From Gallionella sp. (GTDB lineage: Bacteria > Pseudomonadota > Gammaproteobacteria > Burkholderiales > Gallionellaceae): DNA of 24,600 nucleotides. The notes under the pieces are model-generated. The model had not been told where the DNA came from, made no database searches, and worked only from the letters and a program-made list of their open reading frames with translations. The stretch covers positions 1 through 24,600 of the forward strand of contig JAUYGW010000109.1 of the NCBI GenBank assembly GCA_030690245.1. The letters run 5' to 3'. A program made the translations under genes and the position numbers. Every line of letters begins with the position of its first letter. The first letter of the stretch is position 1. Positions 13,006-21,366 of this stretch are shown one piece after another.

Positions 13006-15072
13006 TCAGCGCAGGTTCATTTCGTCGTTCATGATTTTTGGAGTAATAAAAATCAGCAACTCAGACTTATCATCAGTCTTGACGTTATTCTTGAACAACC
13101 AGCCGACAACGGGCACGTCACCCAGCAACGGGACCTTCTGGGTAGAATTGGATATGTCCTGGGTGAAGACGCCGCCGATCACCACGGTGCCGCCATTTTC
13201 AACCAACACCTCCGTGTTGACTTTTTTGGTATTGATGCTCGGCACACCGCTATAAATTGTGCCCACCGTGTCCTGGTTGGCCGTCACTTGCATATTGATA
13301 TGGTCGTCCGGCGTAATTTGCGGGGTTACAGTGAGGCTCAGGGTCGCGTCCTTGAATGAAACGCTGGTAGCGCCGCTGCTGGTGGCCGCCTGATAAGGAA
13401 TTTGCGTACCGGCCGAGATGGTGGCCGCAACCTTATCCTTTGTCACCACACGCGGGCTGGCAATATTTTTGGTTTTGCCATCCAGCTCGGATGCGGTCAA
13501 TTCCAGCGTCAGCACCTTGGTGGCCAGGGGGTTGAACAGCGACAGCGTCAATCCGCCCATTCCGCTGGCAGCACCAGGCAGGTTCACATTGCCCCCGATG
13601 ACCCCGCGCGTCGCCGTTGGCGTATTGCCCCCCACCGCAAAACCCGCACCCGCAGCGACAGCAGGGCCGGTATAGCCCAGCTTCCCGCCCAGCGTCCGGT
13701 TAAACGAATCGCCCGCCGACACAAAACGCGCTTCAATCAATACCTGCCGCACCGGCACATCGATCTGCTTGATTATTTTGCGCACTTCCTCGAGGCGCGA
13801 TGGGGTGTCCTGAACAAATATCGTGCCGGTACGGGGATCGGATACGGCGCTCCCGCGTTTTGACAGGATCGGCTGCTTTGCATCGGTCAGCAATTTGATC
13901 ATCTCGGCGACGGTTTGATAGCTGAGCTGAAAACTCTCGGTGCGCAATTCTTCCAGATCGGAGATTTCCTGGCGTGCGGCCAGATTGAGTTTTTCCTTGG
14001 CGGCAATTTCGTCACGCGGCGCGACCTGGATCACGTTGCCGTTCTTGCGCATATCGAGACCGCGGCTCTGCAAGATGATATCCAATGCCTGATCCCACGG
14101 CACATCTTTCAGGCGCAGGGTGAGATTCCCGCTCACCGTATCGCTGATCACCATATTCAGTTCGGTAAAATCGGCAATCACATTCAATGCCTCGCGGACG
14201 TCGATCTTCTGGAAGTTGAGGGTCAGCTTTTCACCCGCATACCCGGTTTGGCTGCCCTTTACCAGTTTGTTCGGGTCATCGGCGACCGGCTTCACTTCGA
14301 CGATGAATTTGGTGTCGGTCTGGTAGGCGGCATGCTCCCACAACCCCTTGGGTTCGATCACCATGCGCACGTTGTCGCCCTGCGCATAGGTATCCACACC
14401 TTGCACCGGCGTTGCAAAATCGACCACGTCCAGCTTGCGCTGCAAATTGCGCGGCAGGCTGGTTTTAAGAAAATCAACGATCAGCGTCGTGCCCTGCTGG
14501 CGGATGTCGATGCCGATGCCGGGGTCGGAAAGATCGACCTGAATGCGCCCTTCACCGTTCTTACCGCGCCTGAAATCGATGTCGCGCAAAGTGTGTTTTT
14601 GCGTGCCCTCCCGGGCCTCGGCAAACCGCGCCGTGCTGCCAATTGCAGCCCGATCCGCCGCCTTACCCTGCAAAGTGATCAACAGCGCGTTGCCGTCGAT
14701 TTTGGTGTCGTAAGCAAGCATCTGATTGAGGTTAATCACCAGGCGGGTGCGGTTGCCGGCCTGCACGATATTGGCGCTGCGCAAATCGCCTTCGTTGAAA
14801 TCCTGAACAGACGTCCCCAACCCGTTTGCGGTATTGGGGAAATCCAGCGCGATACGCGGCGGGGTATTAATCGTGAAACCGGCCGGCACATTGGCCAGCG
14901 GCTGCGCCAGTTCGACCTTGATGACGGTCGTTCCGTCGCCGGCGCTGCTGACATTCAGCGCGGTAATGCTGTTCTGTGCCTCCGCTTGCACCTGTGCTCC
15001 CCATAGGCCGAATGCGATGAACAGACCTAGCATTTGCATCGCGCTGCTGAGAATGGAATTAAGTCGTTTCAT
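13006..15072 (-). CDS. pilQ: Type IV pilus secretin PilQ
   Basis: PilQ forms the outer-membrane secretin ring through which type IV pili extend. The 688-aa product has a signal peptide ending near QVQA (residue 30). Two AMIN-type peptidoglycan-binding domains follow (about 35-135 and 160-262), then the STN/N0 domain (about 280-352, LTLNFQKIDVREALNVIADF). An N1-like domain spans about 372-445, and the secretin core runs to the end with VPLLGDVPVVGWLFK near the C-terminus. GGAGC precedes ATG 15072. The 99-nt gap to pilP contains a small CCGGC/GCCGG hairpin close to the ribosome site. It is the last gene of the operon. Confidence 0.97.
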   Translation of the reverse strand: MKRLNSILSSAMQMLGLFIAFGLWGAQVQAEAQNSITALNVSSAGDGTTVIKVELAQPLANVPAGFTINTPPRIALDFPNTANGLGTSVQDFNEGDLRSANIVQAGNRTRLVINLNQMLAYDTKIDGNALLITLQGKAADRAAIGSTARFAEAREGTQKHTLRDIDFRRGKNGEGRIQVDLSDPGIGIDIRQQGTTLIVDFLKTSLPRNLQRKLDVVDFATPVQGVDTYAQGDNVRMVIEPKGLWEHAAYQTDTKFIVEVKPVADDPNKLVKGSQTGYAGEKLTLNFQKIDVREALNVIADFTELNMVISDTVSGNLTLRLKDVPWDQALDIILQSRGLDMRKNGNVIQVAPRDEIAAKEKLNLAARQEISDLEELRTESFQLSYQTVAEMIKLLTDAKQPILSKRGSAVSDPRTGTIFVQDTPSRLEEVRKIIKQIDVPVRQVLIEARFVSAGDSFNRTLGGKLGYTGPAVAAGAGFAVGGNTPTATRGVIGGNVNLPGAASGMGGLTLSLFNPLATKVLTLELTASELDGKTKNIASPRVVTKDKVAATISAGTQIPYQAATSSGATSVSFKDATLSLTVTPQITPDDHINMQVTANQDTVGTIYSGVPSINTKKVNTEVLVENGGTVVIGGVFTQDISNSTQKVPLLGDVPVVGWLFKNNVKTDDKSELLIFITPKIMNDEMNLR

Positions 15073-15171
15073 TGTCTTGCTCCTAAACCGGCATGGCCGG
15101 AATCAAACATTAATAATTTGCGGATATTGCACTGCCAATTTATCGCCGTGCCCTGATGTCATGACCCTGCA

Positions 15172-15684
15172 TCATTCAATTAGTTGCAGGCTGCTCAGGC
15201 GCTCGGACCAGTCACCTGTGCTGTCTTGCACCATCTCCTTGATTTTCGTCTCTGTGTCGGTCACTTCCTGTATCAGGCCAAAGTTCAAACCGACATAGTT
15301 ACCGGCTTTAACACGATGCAGTTTGCCATCCGGGGCGCGAATCACCGCATAGCCAACTTTCTTCTGGTAAAGATAACCGACCATCCTGAGGCCTTCGAGC
15401 GAAAATTCTTCCAAAGCCTCCTTGGGGCGATCCAGATCCGGCTGGTTTATTCCGGAGCGGCTGCCGGGGCGCAATTCCGGCTTGCGCAGCTTGAACGGAT
15501 CGGGCAGGTTTGCGTCGTTATTATAGGCAAAGGGCTCGTATGGCTTCACCTCCGGTGGCGGCGGGATCTTGCCGCGCATGTCCGCCCCGGCATTTTTGAC
15601 AAAATCACGCAGATCCTGGAATTCTTCGCCGCCACAACCGGTCAGCAGCGTCGAAATCAGCGCAAGATAAATGAGTCTCATCAT
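15172..15684 (-). CDS. pilP: Type IV pilus inner-membrane lipoprotein PilP
   Basis: PilP links the inner-membrane PilN/PilO complex to the PilQ secretin. The 170-aa product starts with a short lipoprotein signal whose lipobox LLTGC places the acylated cysteine at residue 17. It continues with PilP features such as LPDPFKL and SLEGLRMVGYLYQKKVGYAVIRAPDGKLHRVKAGNYVG-type sequence. The ATG at 15684 overlaps the pilO stop (ATGA) and has GGAG 7 nt upstream; a second ATG follows directly. Length is normal. Confidence 0.95.
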   Translation of the reverse strand: MMRLIYLALISTLLTGCGGEEFQDLRDFVKNAGADMRGKIPPPPEVKPYEPFAYNNDANLPDPFKLRKPELRPGSRSGINQPDLDRPKEALEEFSLEGLRMVGYLYQKKVGYAVIRAPDGKLHRVKAGNYVGLNFGLIQEVTDTETKIKEMVQDSTGDWSERLSSLQLIE

Positions 15685-16310
15685 TTTTTTGCTCCTGCGG
15701 GCTTGGCGGCTCTCTTCTGGGCGGACGCTTCCTCTTCATCCAGATAGCGGAAAGTCTTCGCGATGGCGTCCATGGACAACCCGCTGCCAACCGGATTTAT
15801 CGCTATTTCATTGAGCGTGACGATGCGCGACAGCATCGCAATATCGCTGGAAAATTTACCGATATCATCATAATTTCCGGTCACCTTGATCGTGATCGGC
15901 TGTTCGGCAAACGCACCATCCCGCACCGTTTCGCCGCCGGGGCGGAATAATTCAAATTGCAAACCGCGCCCAAGGCCAGCCTGATTGATGTCTGTCAGCA
16001 AGGCATCTATTTCAGATTTGCTCGGCAATTGCTTGAGCAGCGCACCAAAGGATTCCTGGGTTTCGGTAAGCTGCTTCTTGATCAAGTCCAGGTTGATCGC
16101 CTGTCTTTTCTTGGCTAAAAAAGTTTCCTTGAGGCTGCCTTCCTCTTTTTTGATGGTTTGCAGGTTTTCCCATTGATCCTGCCAGTCAAACAACGCGCCG
16201 GCAATCACCACACTGAGGAACAAGGCAACAAAGGCGATAATCTTTGCCGCCCAGGGCCACGCGCCGGGGTTCTTCGGGTTCAGGTTTTTCAGGTCGTCTA
16301 GCTTCATCAT
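15681..16310 (-). CDS. pilO: Type IV pilus inner-membrane protein PilO
   Basis: PilO pairs with PilN to form the periplasmic part of the alignment subcomplex between PilM and PilP/PilQ. The 209-aa product has a short cytoplasmic N-terminus (LDDLKNLNPKNPG) and one transmembrane helix at about residues 20-42. A coiled coil follows to about residue 95, then a ferredoxin-like periplasmic domain with LLTDINQAGLGRGLQFELF and the conserved VTGNYDDIGKF-like strand. AAGGG lies before the double ATG at 16310/16307. It starts 5 nt after the pilN stop and its own stop overlaps pilP. Confidence 0.95.
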   Translation of the reverse strand: MMKLDDLKNLNPKNPGAWPWAAKIIAFVALFLSVVIAGALFDWQDQWENLQTIKKEEGSLKETFLAKKRQAINLDLIKKQLTETQESFGALLKQLPSKSEIDALLTDINQAGLGRGLQFELFRPGGETVRDGAFAEQPITIKVTGNYDDIGKFSSDIAMLSRIVTLNEIAINPVGSGLSMDAIAKTFRYLDEEEASAQKRAAKPAGAKK

Positions 16311-16315
16311 GGCAC

Positions 16316-16891
16316 TTAGCCCTTTGCGCCGGCAGGTTTAACGGCTGCGCTCTGCTTGGTCAGATTGAATGTCAGCGTAAATTCGCTTACCCGCGCACCG
16401 CCCGCGCTGGAGGCATGAATCTCCACCAGGGCGGGGGAGTCCAGCCACGGCGAGTCCTCGATCGCCCGCATCAAGGTAGAGATACGCGCATTAGACTGCG
16501 CATAACCGACCACTCTGATCTTGTTGCCCGTCTGTTTAAGCGTCTTGAGATACACGCCATCCGGCAGGATACGCAGCATCTGGTCCAGCAGATGCACCAC
16601 ATCGGAACGGTCGCTTTGCAATTTTTCAACCGCATCCTTGCGCGCCAGCAGGGATTGCGTCTGTTCGCGGAGTTTTCTGATTTCCGCGATTTGCTTGTCC
16701 AGGATTGCCGTTTCCTGCTTCAGGTATTCATTGCGCCTTTCCTGATATGAAATCTGGCTGCTGATTGCGGCATGCACGAACCCCACCAGCAATGCGCCCA
16801 GCAGCACGGAAATCGCGCTCAGCGCGGCAAACTGGACTTGGCGCGCACGGCGCTTTTCGGCGCGATGCGGCAGTAAATTTATGCGTATCAT
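16316..16891 (-). CDS. pilN: Type IV pilus inner-membrane protein PilN
   Basis: PilN anchors cytoplasmic PilM to the membrane and pairs with PilO in the periplasm. The 191-aa product opens with MIRINLLPHR, the INLLP motif known to bind PilM. One transmembrane helix is at about 21-45, followed by a coiled coil (about 47-90) and a C-terminal globular domain. Its ATG overlaps the pilM stop by 4 nt (ATGA), indicating coupling. Confidence 0.96.
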   Translation of the reverse strand: MIRINLLPHRAEKRRARQVQFAALSAISVLLGALLVGFVHAAISSQISYQERRNEYLKQETAILDKQIAEIRKLREQTQSLLARKDAVEKLQSDRSDVVHLLDQMLRILPDGVYLKTLKQTGNKIRVVGYAQSNARISTLMRAIEDSPWLDSPALVEIHASSAGGARVSEFTLTFNLTKQSAAVKPAGAKG

Positions 16892-17988
16892 GATGGGTCG
16901 AACCTCCGCATCGCCAGTCCGCAGGCGACAATCAGCGATGGAGCGTCAGTCTGCAACTGGCGCGGCTTGATGCGGTTTGACAGCGTCATCAGCGCGAACG
17001 GATTGGCCACCATGGTGCTCACCTGGGTTCTTGTCGCCACCGCATCGTCCAAACCGGGCAATACCGCGCAGCCGCCCGCCAGCACGATGTAATCGACCTC
17101 ATTGTATTGCGTCGAAGTAAAAAAGAACTGCAACGCGCGGGCAACTTCCATCACGACGTTCTCGCGGAAGGGCGACAGCACATCGCTCTCATAGTTATCC
17201 GGCAAGCCGCCATTGCGCTTGGCCGATTCGGCGTCTTCGGCGGACAAACCGAACGTCCCCTGAATCTGCTGCGTCAACTGGTCGCCGCCGACCTGCTGAT
17301 CCCGCGTATAGACCGATTGCCCATTGCGCAGCACGTTGACATTCATCACGCTTGCGCCGATATCGACCAGCGCGACACATTTATCTACCGCCCCGTCGGG
17401 CAATTGGGCGCTGATCTGCTCAAAAGCCGTCTCGGCCGCATAGGGTTCGACATCGACAACCAGTGTCCTTAAACCCGCCGCTTGAGCGGCCGCGACACGG
17501 TCTTCGACATTGGCCTTGCGCGAGGCTGCCAGCAGGACTTCGATTTCCTCCGGATTGCCGGGAGCCGGGCCGACTACCTGAAAATCGAGGTTGACCTCCT
17601 CCAATGCGAACGGGATGTACTGATTCGCTTCGGATTCGACCTGATATTCCAAGTCTTCTTCGCGCATGCCGGCCGGCAGCAGAATTTTCTTGGTGATCAC
17701 CGCCGCAGCGGGAAGCGCCAGACTGACGTTCTTGATGCGGCTGCCCAAACGCTTCCAGGTGCGCTGAAGGCACTCCGAGACGGCTTCAAGATTGTTGATA
17801 TTGCCATCGGTGACGGCATCTTTAGGGAGCGATTCGATCGCGTAACGTTCTACGACGTATCCGCCATTTTTGGGTAATTCACTCAACTCAACCATCTTTA
17901 CCGAGGATGCGCTGATATCCACCCCTATCATGGGTGGAGTCTTGGTCTGTAAAAAGTCCAGCGGGATGTCAAAATTTACTTTGGGCAT
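16888..17988 (-). CDS. pilM: Type IV pilus actin-like ATPase PilM
   Basis: PilM is a cytoplasmic FtsA-like protein that binds PilN and helps couple pilus motors to the envelope complex. The 366-aa product has an N-terminal phosphate-1-type strand, MIGVDISASSVKMVELS (about 20-36), the QVESEANQYIPFALEEVNLDFQ-type region, VALVDIGASVMNVNV (phosphate 2), and VLAGGCAVLPGLDDAV (adenosine-binding region). It is the first gene of pilMNOPQ and lies directly after a predicted sigma70 promoter. No strong Shine-Dalgarno sequence is visible before ATG 17988. Confidence 0.96.
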   Translation of the reverse strand: MPKVNFDIPLDFLQTKTPPMIGVDISASSVKMVELSELPKNGGYVVERYAIESLPKDAVTDGNINNLEAVSECLQRTWKRLGSRIKNVSLALPAAAVITKKILLPAGMREEDLEYQVESEANQYIPFALEEVNLDFQVVGPAPGNPEEIEVLLAASRKANVEDRVAAAQAAGLRTLVVDVEPYAAETAFEQISAQLPDGAVDKCVALVDIGASVMNVNVLRNGQSVYTRDQQVGGDQLTQQIQGTFGLSAEDAESAKRNGGLPDNYESDVLSPFRENVVMEVARALQFFFTSTQYNEVDYIVLAGGCAVLPGLDDAVATRTQVSTMVANPFALMTLSNRIKPRQLQTDAPSLIVACGLAMRRFDPS

Positions 17989-18024
17989 AGGCCGTTTAGA
18001 GCTTTTCCGTATAAAGTGGTTTAA

Positions 18025-18053
18025 ATCCTAGCAATAACTATAAATCATGTAAA
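18025..18053 (-). promoter_or_regulatory. Predicted sigma70 promoter of pilMNOPQ
   Basis: On the minus strand, -35 TTTACA (18048-18053) and -10 TAGGAT (18025-18030) are exactly 17 nt apart in an AT-rich patch. A start near 18018 would leave a leader of about 30 nt before pilM. Confidence 0.7.
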
Positions 18054-18089
18054 GTTATTTTTAGTAGGCTATTTTATCCGCAGAGCCGA

Positions 18090-18095
18090 TATAAT
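18090..18095 (+). promoter_or_regulatory. Predicted -10 box of the divergent mrcA promoter
   Basis: A perfect TATAAT lies 44 nt before the mrcA ATG. The matching -35 position (about 18067-18072) is weak, so an activator or other contacts may be needed. It is back to back with the pilM promoter. Confidence 0.5.
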
Positions 18096-18138
18096 TTCGC
18101 GCACCATATCATCATTCCCTCTTTTCGGACAACTGCAC

Positions 18139-20463
18139 ATGCCTTCCCGCCGCTGGTTACTCCCGGTTCTCGTCGCGCTAACCCTGCTTATGTTCCCGGC
18201 GATCTTGCTCGGCCTGGCAGTTATGCTGGCCTATCCGACACTCCCTTCACTGGAGGCGCTTACCGATTACCGCCCCAAGATTCCGCTGCGCGTATACAGC
18301 GCCGAAGGCGTGCTGCTCAGCGAATTCGGCGAGGAGCGGCGCGCCCTGGTCAAAATTTCCGAGGTGCCGGACGTGATGAAAAAAGCCATTCTCGCCGCCG
18401 AGGATGACCGGTTCTACGAGCATGGCGGCGTGGATTACATGGGTGTGCTGCGCGCCGCCCGTTCCAACTTCACCTCCGGCGGCGTGAAACAGGGGGCGAG
18501 CACCATCACCATGCAGGTGGCGCGCAATTTTTTCCTTTCCAAGGAAAAAACCATGACGCGCAAGTTCAACGAGATGCTGCTCGCCTTCAAGATCGAGCAT
18601 AACTTGAGCAAAGACGACATCCTGCAGCTCTATCTCAACCAGATTTATCTTGGCCAGCGCGCCTACGGTTTTGCCGCGGCAGCCCAGATTTACCTGGGCA
18701 AGCCTCTCGGCGAGGTCACAATTGCCGAGGCGGCCATGCTTGCCGGACTGCCCAAAGCGCCCTCCTCGTACAACCCGGTAGTCAACCCGAAGCGCGCCAA
18801 GCTGCGGCAGCTTTACGTGCTGCGCCGCATGCATGAGCTGCATTTCATCGACGATAGGCAACTGCAACTCGCGCAGCAACAACCCATCGTGGCCAAGCAC
18901 GGCAATCAGGAATTCGCCGTCAAATCGGACTACATCTCGGAAATGGTCCGCCAGGCGGTTTATGAAAAATACCAGGGAAATACCTACACGCAGGGTTTCA
19001 AGGTTTACACCACGATACGCCAGCAGGATCAGCTCGCCGCCTACCAAGCCGTCCGCAATGGCGTGCTGGAATATGACCGCCGCCACGGCTACCGCGGCCC
19101 GGAGGGTTTTATCGACTTGAAAAAGGGCAGCGGGGAAGAGTATCTGGAGGAAGCGCTGCAGGATGCCGCCGACAACGATGACTTGATCCCTGCCGTGGTG
19201 CTGGAAGCATCGCCCCAGCTGGTTCGCGCCTATTGCAAGGGCGGTGAAGTCGCCGAAGTCAGCGGCGATGCCCTGCGTTTCGCCCAGCGCGCGCTGGGCG
19301 ACAAAATCGCCCTGAAACAGCGCATCAACCCCGGTTCGATCATTCGCCTGCAGAAGGACGAAAAAGGTGTCTGGCAGATAAGCCAGATACCGCAAGTGGA
19401 GTCCGCCTTTGTTTCCGCCGACCCGCGCGATGGAGCCATCCACGCGCTGGTCGGCGGCTTCAACTTCAACCGCAACCAGTTCAACCGCATCACGCAAGCC
19501 TGGCGGCAGCCGGGATCGAGCCTTAAACCCTTTATTTATTCGGCAGCGCTGGAAAAAGGCTTCACACCCGCGACACTGATCAATGATGCGCCGCTGATGT
19601 TCGATGCTTCACAGACAGGCAGCGAACCATGGGAACCAAAAAATTACGACGGGCACTTCGAAGGGCCGATGCGCATGCGACAGGGCCTGACCAAATCGAA
19701 GAACCTTGTTTCCATACGCATTCTGCAATCCATCGCACCGCAATATGCACAGGACTACCTGACCAAGTTCGGCTTCGATGCGGACAAACATCCGCCCTAC
19801 CTCACCATGGCGCTGGGAGCCGGTTCCGCCACCCCCCTGCAACTATTGACCGGTTATTCAGTATTTGCCAACGGCGGATTCCGCGTCACACCTTATTTCA
19901 TCCAGCGTATTGAAGATTCGCACGGCAATGTACTTTTCAAAGCCAAGCCAACCGTAGCGGGCGAAGATGCAGACCAGGTCATCGATGTGCGCAACGCCTT
20001 CACCATGGTCAATATGATGCAGGACGTGATAAGACAAGGCACGGCAATTCGTGCCATGCAGCTCGGCCGCGAGGACTTGGCAGGCAAAACGGGCACCACC
20101 AGCGATTCGATGGATGCCTGGTTCTGCGGCTTCCAGCCTACCCTGGTCGGCATTGCCTGGATGGGCTTCGACCAGCCGCGCAGCCTGGGTGACAAGGAAA
20201 CCGGCGGCGGCGCGGCCTTGCCGATCTGGATGGGCTACATGGAAAAAGCGCTCAAGGATGTGCCGCAGGCCGCTTACGCGATGCCGGACAACATGGTTGC
20301 CGTGCGCATCAACGAGAACGGGTATCGCGACGCGAACGGCGCGCTGATCGAGTATTTCTACCAGGAGAATATTCCGCCCGAACAGGCCATGCCTCCTGCG
20401 CCAAGCGACGAAGCCAACAAAGAAGCCCGACCGGCCGACACCATCAAGGATCAACTACTCTAA
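18139..20463 (+). CDS. mrcA: Bifunctional penicillin-binding protein 1A
   Basis: PBP1A polymerises lipid II into glycan strands and cross-links the peptides in the periplasm. The 774-aa product has one N-terminal transmembrane helix (about 7-31). The glycosyltransferase (GT51) domain includes catalytic Glu88 in AAEDDRFYEHGG, the QGASTITMQVARNFFL block and the KFNEMLLAFKIE block. The transpeptidase domain has Ser460 and Lys463 in PGSSLKPF, the SKN triad (520-522) and KTGTT at 650-654. Length is normal for the family. It is divergent from the pil operon, an arrangement common in proteobacteria (ponA-pilM). A small gene follows 20 nt downstream. Confidence 0.98.
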   Translation: MPSRRWLLPVLVALTLLMFPAILLGLAVMLAYPTLPSLEALTDYRPKIPLRVYSAEGVLLSEFGEERRALVKISEVPDVMKKAILAAEDDRFYEHGGVDYMGVLRAARSNFTSGGVKQGASTITMQVARNFFLSKEKTMTRKFNEMLLAFKIEHNLSKDDILQLYLNQIYLGQRAYGFAAAAQIYLGKPLGEVTIAEAAMLAGLPKAPSSYNPVVNPKRAKLRQLYVLRRMHELHFIDDRQLQLAQQQPIVAKHGNQEFAVKSDYISEMVRQAVYEKYQGNTYTQGFKVYTTIRQQDQLAAYQAVRNGVLEYDRRHGYRGPEGFIDLKKGSGEEYLEEALQDAADNDDLIPAVVLEASPQLVRAYCKGGEVAEVSGDALRFAQRALGDKIALKQRINPGSIIRLQKDEKGVWQISQIPQVESAFVSADPRDGAIHALVGGFNFNRNQFNRITQAWRQPGSSLKPFIYSAALEKGFTPATLINDAPLMFDASQTGSEPWEPKNYDGHFEGPMRMRQGLTKSKNLVSIRILQSIAPQYAQDYLTKFGFDADKHPPYLTMALGAGSATPLQLLTGYSVFANGGFRVTPYFIQRIEDSHGNVLFKAKPTVAGEDADQVIDVRNAFTMVNMMQDVIRQGTAIRAMQLGREDLAGKTGTTSDSMDAWFCGFQPTLVGIAWMGFDQPRSLGDKETGGGAALPIWMGYMEKALKDVPQAAYAMPDNMVAVRINENGYRDANGALIEYFYQENIPPEQAMPPAPSDEANKEARPADTIKDQLL

Positions 20464-20483
20464 CCCCGGCCAGACATACGCCC

Positions 20484-21092
20484 ATGACCAAAGAACACGC
20501 GCACAGGAATCATGCTTTCAAACGCGACATGATGCGCGAGCAACTGGCGCATCAGGCCGCCAAGTTGATGGCCGAAGACGGCATCACCGACCACGCTTTC
20601 GCCAAGCGCAAAGCCGCACGGCAACTGGGTGCGGCGGACACCCAGCACCTGCCCAGCAATCAGGAGGTGGACGAAGCGCTGCACAGCTACCGCGCGCTCT
20701 ACCAGCAAGACAGCCACCCCGGCATCCTGCGCCAGCTGCGCGAAGAAGCCCTCGCCACCATGCGCCTGCTGGCGGAGTTTCGCCCCTACCTGACCGGCTC
20801 GGTATTGAGCGGCACGGCGGGCGCACAATCGGACATCAACCTGATGCTGTTTTCAGACGATGCGAAAGCCGTTCTGCTGTTCCTGCTCAAGCACAAGATC
20901 GCCTTCGAAGATGGCGAGTGGAAGGTTCATTTCGCCGGGCGTGATGAAAAAGTGCCGAGCTACACCCTGACCGGCGAATCCGGCATCCAGATACACGTTA
21001 TCGTATTACCCGAAAACGCGCGCCACAGCGGCAGCCGCCACCCGGAAACCCATGCGGACATTGCGGCGGTGGAGGTGTTGCTGGCAGTCTGA
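20484..21092 (+). CDS. Nucleotidyltransferase-like protein with altered catalytic residues
   Basis: I do not recognise a named family member. The 202-aa product has a charged, helical N-terminal half (to about residue 100), then YLTGSVLSGTAGAQSDINLML (103-122), which resembles the GS-x-SDxD signature of minimal/Pol beta-type nucleotidyltransferases. The second acidic residue is Asn119, and the strand where the third carboxylate would be expected reads IQIHVIV (His173), so it may be catalytically altered or inactive. There is no signal peptide or membrane segment. It follows mrcA by 20 nt and is probably co-transcribed. The stop runs into repeat DNA. Confidence is high that it is a gene and moderate on the fold. 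Confidence 0.75.
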   Translation: MTKEHAHRNHAFKRDMMREQLAHQAAKLMAEDGITDHAFAKRKAARQLGAADTQHLPSNQEVDEALHSYRALYQQDSHPGILRQLREEALATMRLLAEFRPYLTGSVLSGTAGAQSDINLMLFSDDAKAVLLFLLKHKIAFEDGEWKVHFAGRDEKVPSYTLTGESGIQIHVIVLPENARHSGSRHPETHADIAAVEVLLAV

Positions 21093-21100
21093 TTGATGAG

Positions 21101-21124
21101 TAGGGTGGAATACCCACAAGGGCT
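21101..21124. repeat. Short GTAGGGTGGAA-type repeat, copy 1
   Basis: GTAGGGTGGAATACCCACAA starts about 9 nt after the preceding gene's stop. The same start, GTAGGGTGGAA, recurs after the pirin gene at 22063, and the related GGCGGAACCGC lies before the pirin gene. Confidence 0.55.
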
Positions 21125-21157
21125 GCTCCGCTATAATTCAACCTCAAAACCCCATTT

Positions 21158-21289
21158 AGCCACAGATTGACACGGATAAACACCGACAAAACAATGCTTT
21201 GTGAGATGTTTGTATTTAACCAAAATGGTGTTGATAAAAATTGATGCAACCCATCTCTCATCTGTATCAATCTGTGTTCATCCGTGGCT
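21158..21289. repeat. MITE-like element with CCACGGAT terminal inverted repeats (copy B)
   Basis: The left end AGCCACAGATTGACACGGAT (21158-21177) with a further AAACACCGA unit mirrors the right end ATCTGTGTTCATCCGTGGCT (21270-21289), with additional ATCTGTATCA units before it. The end type is the same as the copy at 11081-11219, but the interior sequence is different and AT-rich. It fills most of the 274-nt gap upstream of the pirin gene. A TATAAT sits just outside it at 21132-21137. Confidence 0.82.
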
Positions 21290-21318
21290 CAATTGCGTTT
21301 TCGAGGTTCAAAAACCAT

Positions 21319-21350
21319 ACGGCGGAACCGCATTGCGTTCCGCCTTACGC
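21319..21350. repeat. Palindromic GGCGGAACC repeat upstream of pirin
   Basis: Arms GGCGGAAC (21321-21328) and GTTCCGCC (21337-21344) form a perfect 8-bp hairpin, ending just before the pirin ribosome site AAGGAGG. The sequence type is related to the GTAGGGTGGAACCGC copy after the gene. Confidence 0.7.
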
Positions 21351-21366
21351 TTGAAGGAGGTTTGTC

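Noticed and set aside
13915..15006. 363-codon plus-strand frame opposite pilQ
   Set aside because: PilQ domains on the minus strand account for the region. The antisense product has no family features.
18247..19497. 416-codon minus-strand frame opposite mrcA
   Set aside because: It is the antisense shadow of the PBP1A gene, whose catalytic motifs are all present on the plus strand.
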